Origin: Psoroptes ovis
Taxonomy: Eukaryota; Arthropoda; Arachnida; Sarcoptiformes; Psoroptidae
DNA: 64,000 nt
Assembly: GCA_002943765.1 (NCBI GenBank)
Contig: PQWQ01000002.1
Span: 620,001-684,000, forward strand
Reading direction: 5' to 3'
Below, piece by piece: positions 60,801 through 64,000 of this stretch. How positions within the stretch are numbered: the first letter of the stretch is position 1; each line of letters begins with the position of its first letter. The notes under the pieces are model-generated. The model ran no database searches, was not told where the DNA came from, and was given only the letters and a program-made list of their open reading frames with translations. A program made the position numbers and the translations under genes.

Positions 60801-63800
60801 ATTTGAATTCAATTCAAATTGAAAAATAAAATAAAATCAAACATATTGTTGTTATTTGTGACAAAACAGACAACCAAAATATTTAACCAAAAAGCAAATA
60901 ACAAAATTATTTTTCTGGTGATATTTCTCCACTGATTTCCACGGATTTTATTCTATCTTATTGAATAAGTTCCATCATTATCAGTATTACCACACACAAT
61001 TTGATGATATATATCGATTGAAAAGCGTATTTAAAAGTATTTCGCGTATACGGCAATGAGATGTACATTTTTCGCTGATGTTTCAATGCATATTTTTCAA
61101 TGCTTTGATATGATTTTTCTGATATTTGCACTTATCAAACAAATATTACAGCCAATGTATATAGCCATGCTTGCTGATTTGTTTTTTTCGCTGCTGTTGT
61201 TGTTGTTGTTACATCGTGCGTAATAACCACAACAGCAGCAATAACACTGTGTGCTGCATTAGCCAGCGAATCAATGATTGAAAATGTACATACAGACACA
61301 CACACAAAGTGATATCAAACAGCAGACTATTTGATTTAAATTTTTATATTATTTCTAATTGTGTGAAACGATAAAATGATAATAACATTGAAAAATACAC
61401 ATTGAAATTATTGTGGATTTATTTAGATTTTTATATAGATTTTTAAATTTTCAACACATCAAAATCTTTTCAGAGCGCAAAATCATCAGTTTATCATATC
61501 CATCAATAATGGTTAAAAGCCATTGTTTTTTCAATGAAAAAAAATTTTTTAAATGAAATTCAACCAATGAATCAACCAAAATTCAACATTGAATCATCGC
61601 GGTGATTTTGAATATTTGATGGTACAGGATTTAAAGAAAAAAAACCAATGAATTTTTAACCAATTTTGAATTTTAACTCATGTTCAAGTGATCATCAATG
61701 AGGAGAAAAATATCATCAAATAAATACTTTTCGATATTTGAGTATTGAAAATATAAAAAAAAAACAATTTCAATCTAAATCATCTTCCTCTTCTGTGTTC
61801 AATCAAAAGTTTCGATTGTGTTTTGATTCATTTTCTATCCTGAATTTCTACAAAAACATATGAAAAGAGAAGAACATTGATCACTCAAAGAAAAATCAAA
61901 GGATTCAACTCAAAAACCGAGAAAAAATTTATCATAAATGATCAAAGATTCAACTGATCAAAGATTTTCAATGTGAATTCAATATTTTCGATTCGTGATT
62001 TTCGCAATTCAGAAAAGTAATTTTTTCCTGGAATTTCAAAATTTAAAAGTTTCAATTCATGTTCTACTCATTGAAATTCAACAATTTTCCGTGCAACAAT
62101 GTTTCAAAATTTCAATTTTTTCAATCATCTGAATTATGAAATTAAGGTAAGTTCATTTCATTTTCATCAATATTATTCAATAAGAATTTTACGAAGATTT
62201 ACGATTTATTTCTTGACAAGGTTTTGTGTGGTATTTTTTTTTATTTTTTGTTCACATTTTGATTGATTAATTTTCTTTTATATTTTTCACTTTATTTCTA
62301 TGATCATTTATTTTCATTTTTTTCATTTTTCTTATTCATTTCCACTACTGACCAAACCGAAATTTTGGGTTTCCAATTGTTGGGTTTTGGTGCTCGTTTT
62401 CTGTTTGATGAATTACAATTCCTTATTTTCATTTATGTAACACGATGAACTGAAAAATATCTCGATAAATAAAATGAAACAAAATAAAATCGGAAAAAAA
62501 CGAAACGATCATCAATTTTAGCGAAATCAAAACCAATCAATTTAATTCATTTTTTTTTATTTTTCTGGGTAAAAAAATGACTAAATAAATGAGAATAAAA
62601 CATATGGAAATATGAAATTATTCTTCATTTTTGGTGAAAGCCAAAGTTATGCCCAGAAAAAAAGGAAAAAAATCCCTACATTTTTGCATCAAAAATTTTT
62701 TTCTCATTCATTTATTTGCTCTGGTTCAACCATTCATTCATTCATTTATTCATTCACTCATCAGAATCATACCGCACCAGCTGTCTACGTACCGGTATTT
62801 TTATTCCATTTTTTCAATGGAATAAAATGAGTGAAAAATGAAAATTTCTGAAAAATTTTCATTTTTTAAATGAATGTCCAAATGGACACTTTTGACAATT
62901 CATAATTTGGAATATTTTAAATATTTTCATTTTTCTTACAGAATTCATTCACGCCTATTTACAATGTGGCAAATTTTCCTTTCCTTTTTCTTTAAAAAAA
63001 ATTTCTTATGAATTCAAAAATTGCAGAAACCAAAAAATTCCAGAACGAAATTGAACTCACTAATTGTCTTGAATGAATTGTCATAATTGACCACTGATTC
63101 TATCCGAAGCTTTGTTTTTATCCGGTTATTATTTCGGCAAAATTTCTAAGCTTTTATTCGAGTTATAATTGAAAATTATGTCATAACTATTGATATCATG
63201 GAAATAATGATAATAATAATAATCAAAGAAAATAATCCACAATTATTTTTCATTCGATTTTTATTTTCTGTTCCCTAATCAACTATTTTTGATACTTTAT
63301 ACTCACACATTTATTGAACAATTTTAAATATGCTTGAAATATGAATAATATATCAATAATATATACTGGAAAAAAAACTCGAATATTGAATGAAATATGA
63401 ACGAAATAAATAGGAAAATAAAAAGTAAACTATTTAGTTTTCGTTTCATTTCATTTTTGTTTCGTTTGGTTTCGTTTCATTTTTGTTTAAACTAAAAACA
63501 CACACACGGAATATACCCAAACATTATTCCAGTATTTTTTTTTTCTTTCTTTCTTCTTCTTCATCATCATCAGAATTTCGTAAAGATTGATGGACTTTTT
63601 ATATTCCGGAATCGATTTTGAACAAGTGAAACAGAGCCAAAGCGAGCGAGAGAGAATCAAATTGTGAATGGATGAATGAATGAGTGAGTGAATGAGTGAA
63701 TTGAATGAAACAATCTGTTTTGAATTCACGATATTTTTTTTTCATTCTTTTCCATTTTTATTTATGCAATACTTTCAAAATATTCAGTTTCACATTCACA

Positions 63801-64000
63801 TTCAGTTCCATTGATTTTCAATTGATATGGTTTCACACCATATTAGTGTTTCAGTTTTCGATTTCTGGGACCAGAGAAATAAACAAAATAATTTTCCATC
63901 ATTTTTGCTCCATTTTTCTCCATGAATTTCTCTCGATTCAATTTCTGGTTGGCACTATGAAACCAATCATTCAAAAAAAAAAAAAAAAAAACTATGGTCC
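57881..64000. other. 6.1-kb region without a supported gene
   Basis: AT-rich DNA with ATAA/ATGA repeats (58530-58800, 60465-60480, 63660-63700), a TG tract near 59795 and a poly-A at the very end. A GC-richer block at 59290-59400 has a CCAAT-type box and two CACGTG sites. A possible short exon near 62099-62146 is too weak to call. Open frames are low-complexity and domain-free. Confidence 0.55.
59294..59346. promoter_or_regulatory. Paired E-boxes beside a CCAAT box (orphan promoter candidate)
   Basis: GGCCAATTGG at about 59295 is followed by ACACGTGC (59318-59325) and its exact reverse complement GCACGTGT (59339-59346), 13 bp apart. No gene start was found close by, so any role is inferred from clustering alone. 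Confidence 0.25.

Noticed and set aside
62099..62146. Short ATG-containing exon-like piece ending in GTAAGT
   Set aside because: Only 16 codons, no downstream partner exon in the window and no homology; kept only as a remark.
1..64000. tRNA, rRNA genes and CRISPR arrays
   Set aside because: I found no B-box-like GGTTCGA context, no rRNA-like GC-rich block and no regularly spaced repeats. Short GAT/TCA and GAAT repeats are microsatellites. A tRNA scan was not possible, so a tRNA could have been missed.

Overview
The window is nuclear DNA from a small-genome arthropod. It is very AT-rich, most introns are 55-110 bp with GTAAGT-like donors, and the proteins carry many Asn, Gln, Ser and Asp runs. 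All single-copy genes have animal orthologues. Compact introns and this base composition suggest an acariform mite of the Dermatophagoides type. That is inference; no ribosomal or mitochondrial marker is present.

Left part (1-20.1 kb). Two agrin-family genes lie head to head, about 4 kb apart. On the minus strand (1-10183, running off the left edge) is a membrane-anchored agrin-like protein in at least 18 small exons: type II transmembrane N-terminus, six Kazal/follistatin modules, then a laminin-EGF module at the edge. On the plus strand (14183-19524) is a secreted agrin in 13 exons: signal peptide, seven Kazal modules, two laminin-EGF modules, another Kazal, and three LamG domains with EGFs between them, but no SEA domain. 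UXT, a prefoldin-like protein, converges on agrin with only 22 bp between the stop codons and a palindromic two-way poly(A) signal in the gap.

Middle part (20.9-33.5 kb). This is a dense housekeeping block: CTTNBP2NL-like cortactin-binding protein (-), nucleostemin/GNL3 (+), BOD1/Shg1 (+), Suppressor of fused (-), MMADHC/cblD (+) and UBL5/Hub1 (+). Several pairs are divergent with 0.7-0.8 kb between start codons. A 155-bp piggyBac-like MITE sits in BOD1 intron 2.

Right part (33.5-64 kb). A 6.2-kb gene-poor stretch rich in homopolymers precedes a nine-exon secreted haem peroxidase (+). Next come a young, nearly intact Copia LTR retrotransposon (-) with two 203-bp LTRs that read as identical and a 5-bp target duplication, a PM20D1-type M20 peptidase with a C-terminal KDEL (-), sorting nexin 17 (+) and RABL6 (-). 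The last 8 kb hold no gene I can support.

Three ~80-bp mariner-type micro-MITEs (1.5, 7.2 and 57.8 kb) share terminal repeats. The genes do not form one pathway. The most unusual features are the divergent agrin pair, the mobile elements and a few signals in the small genes.
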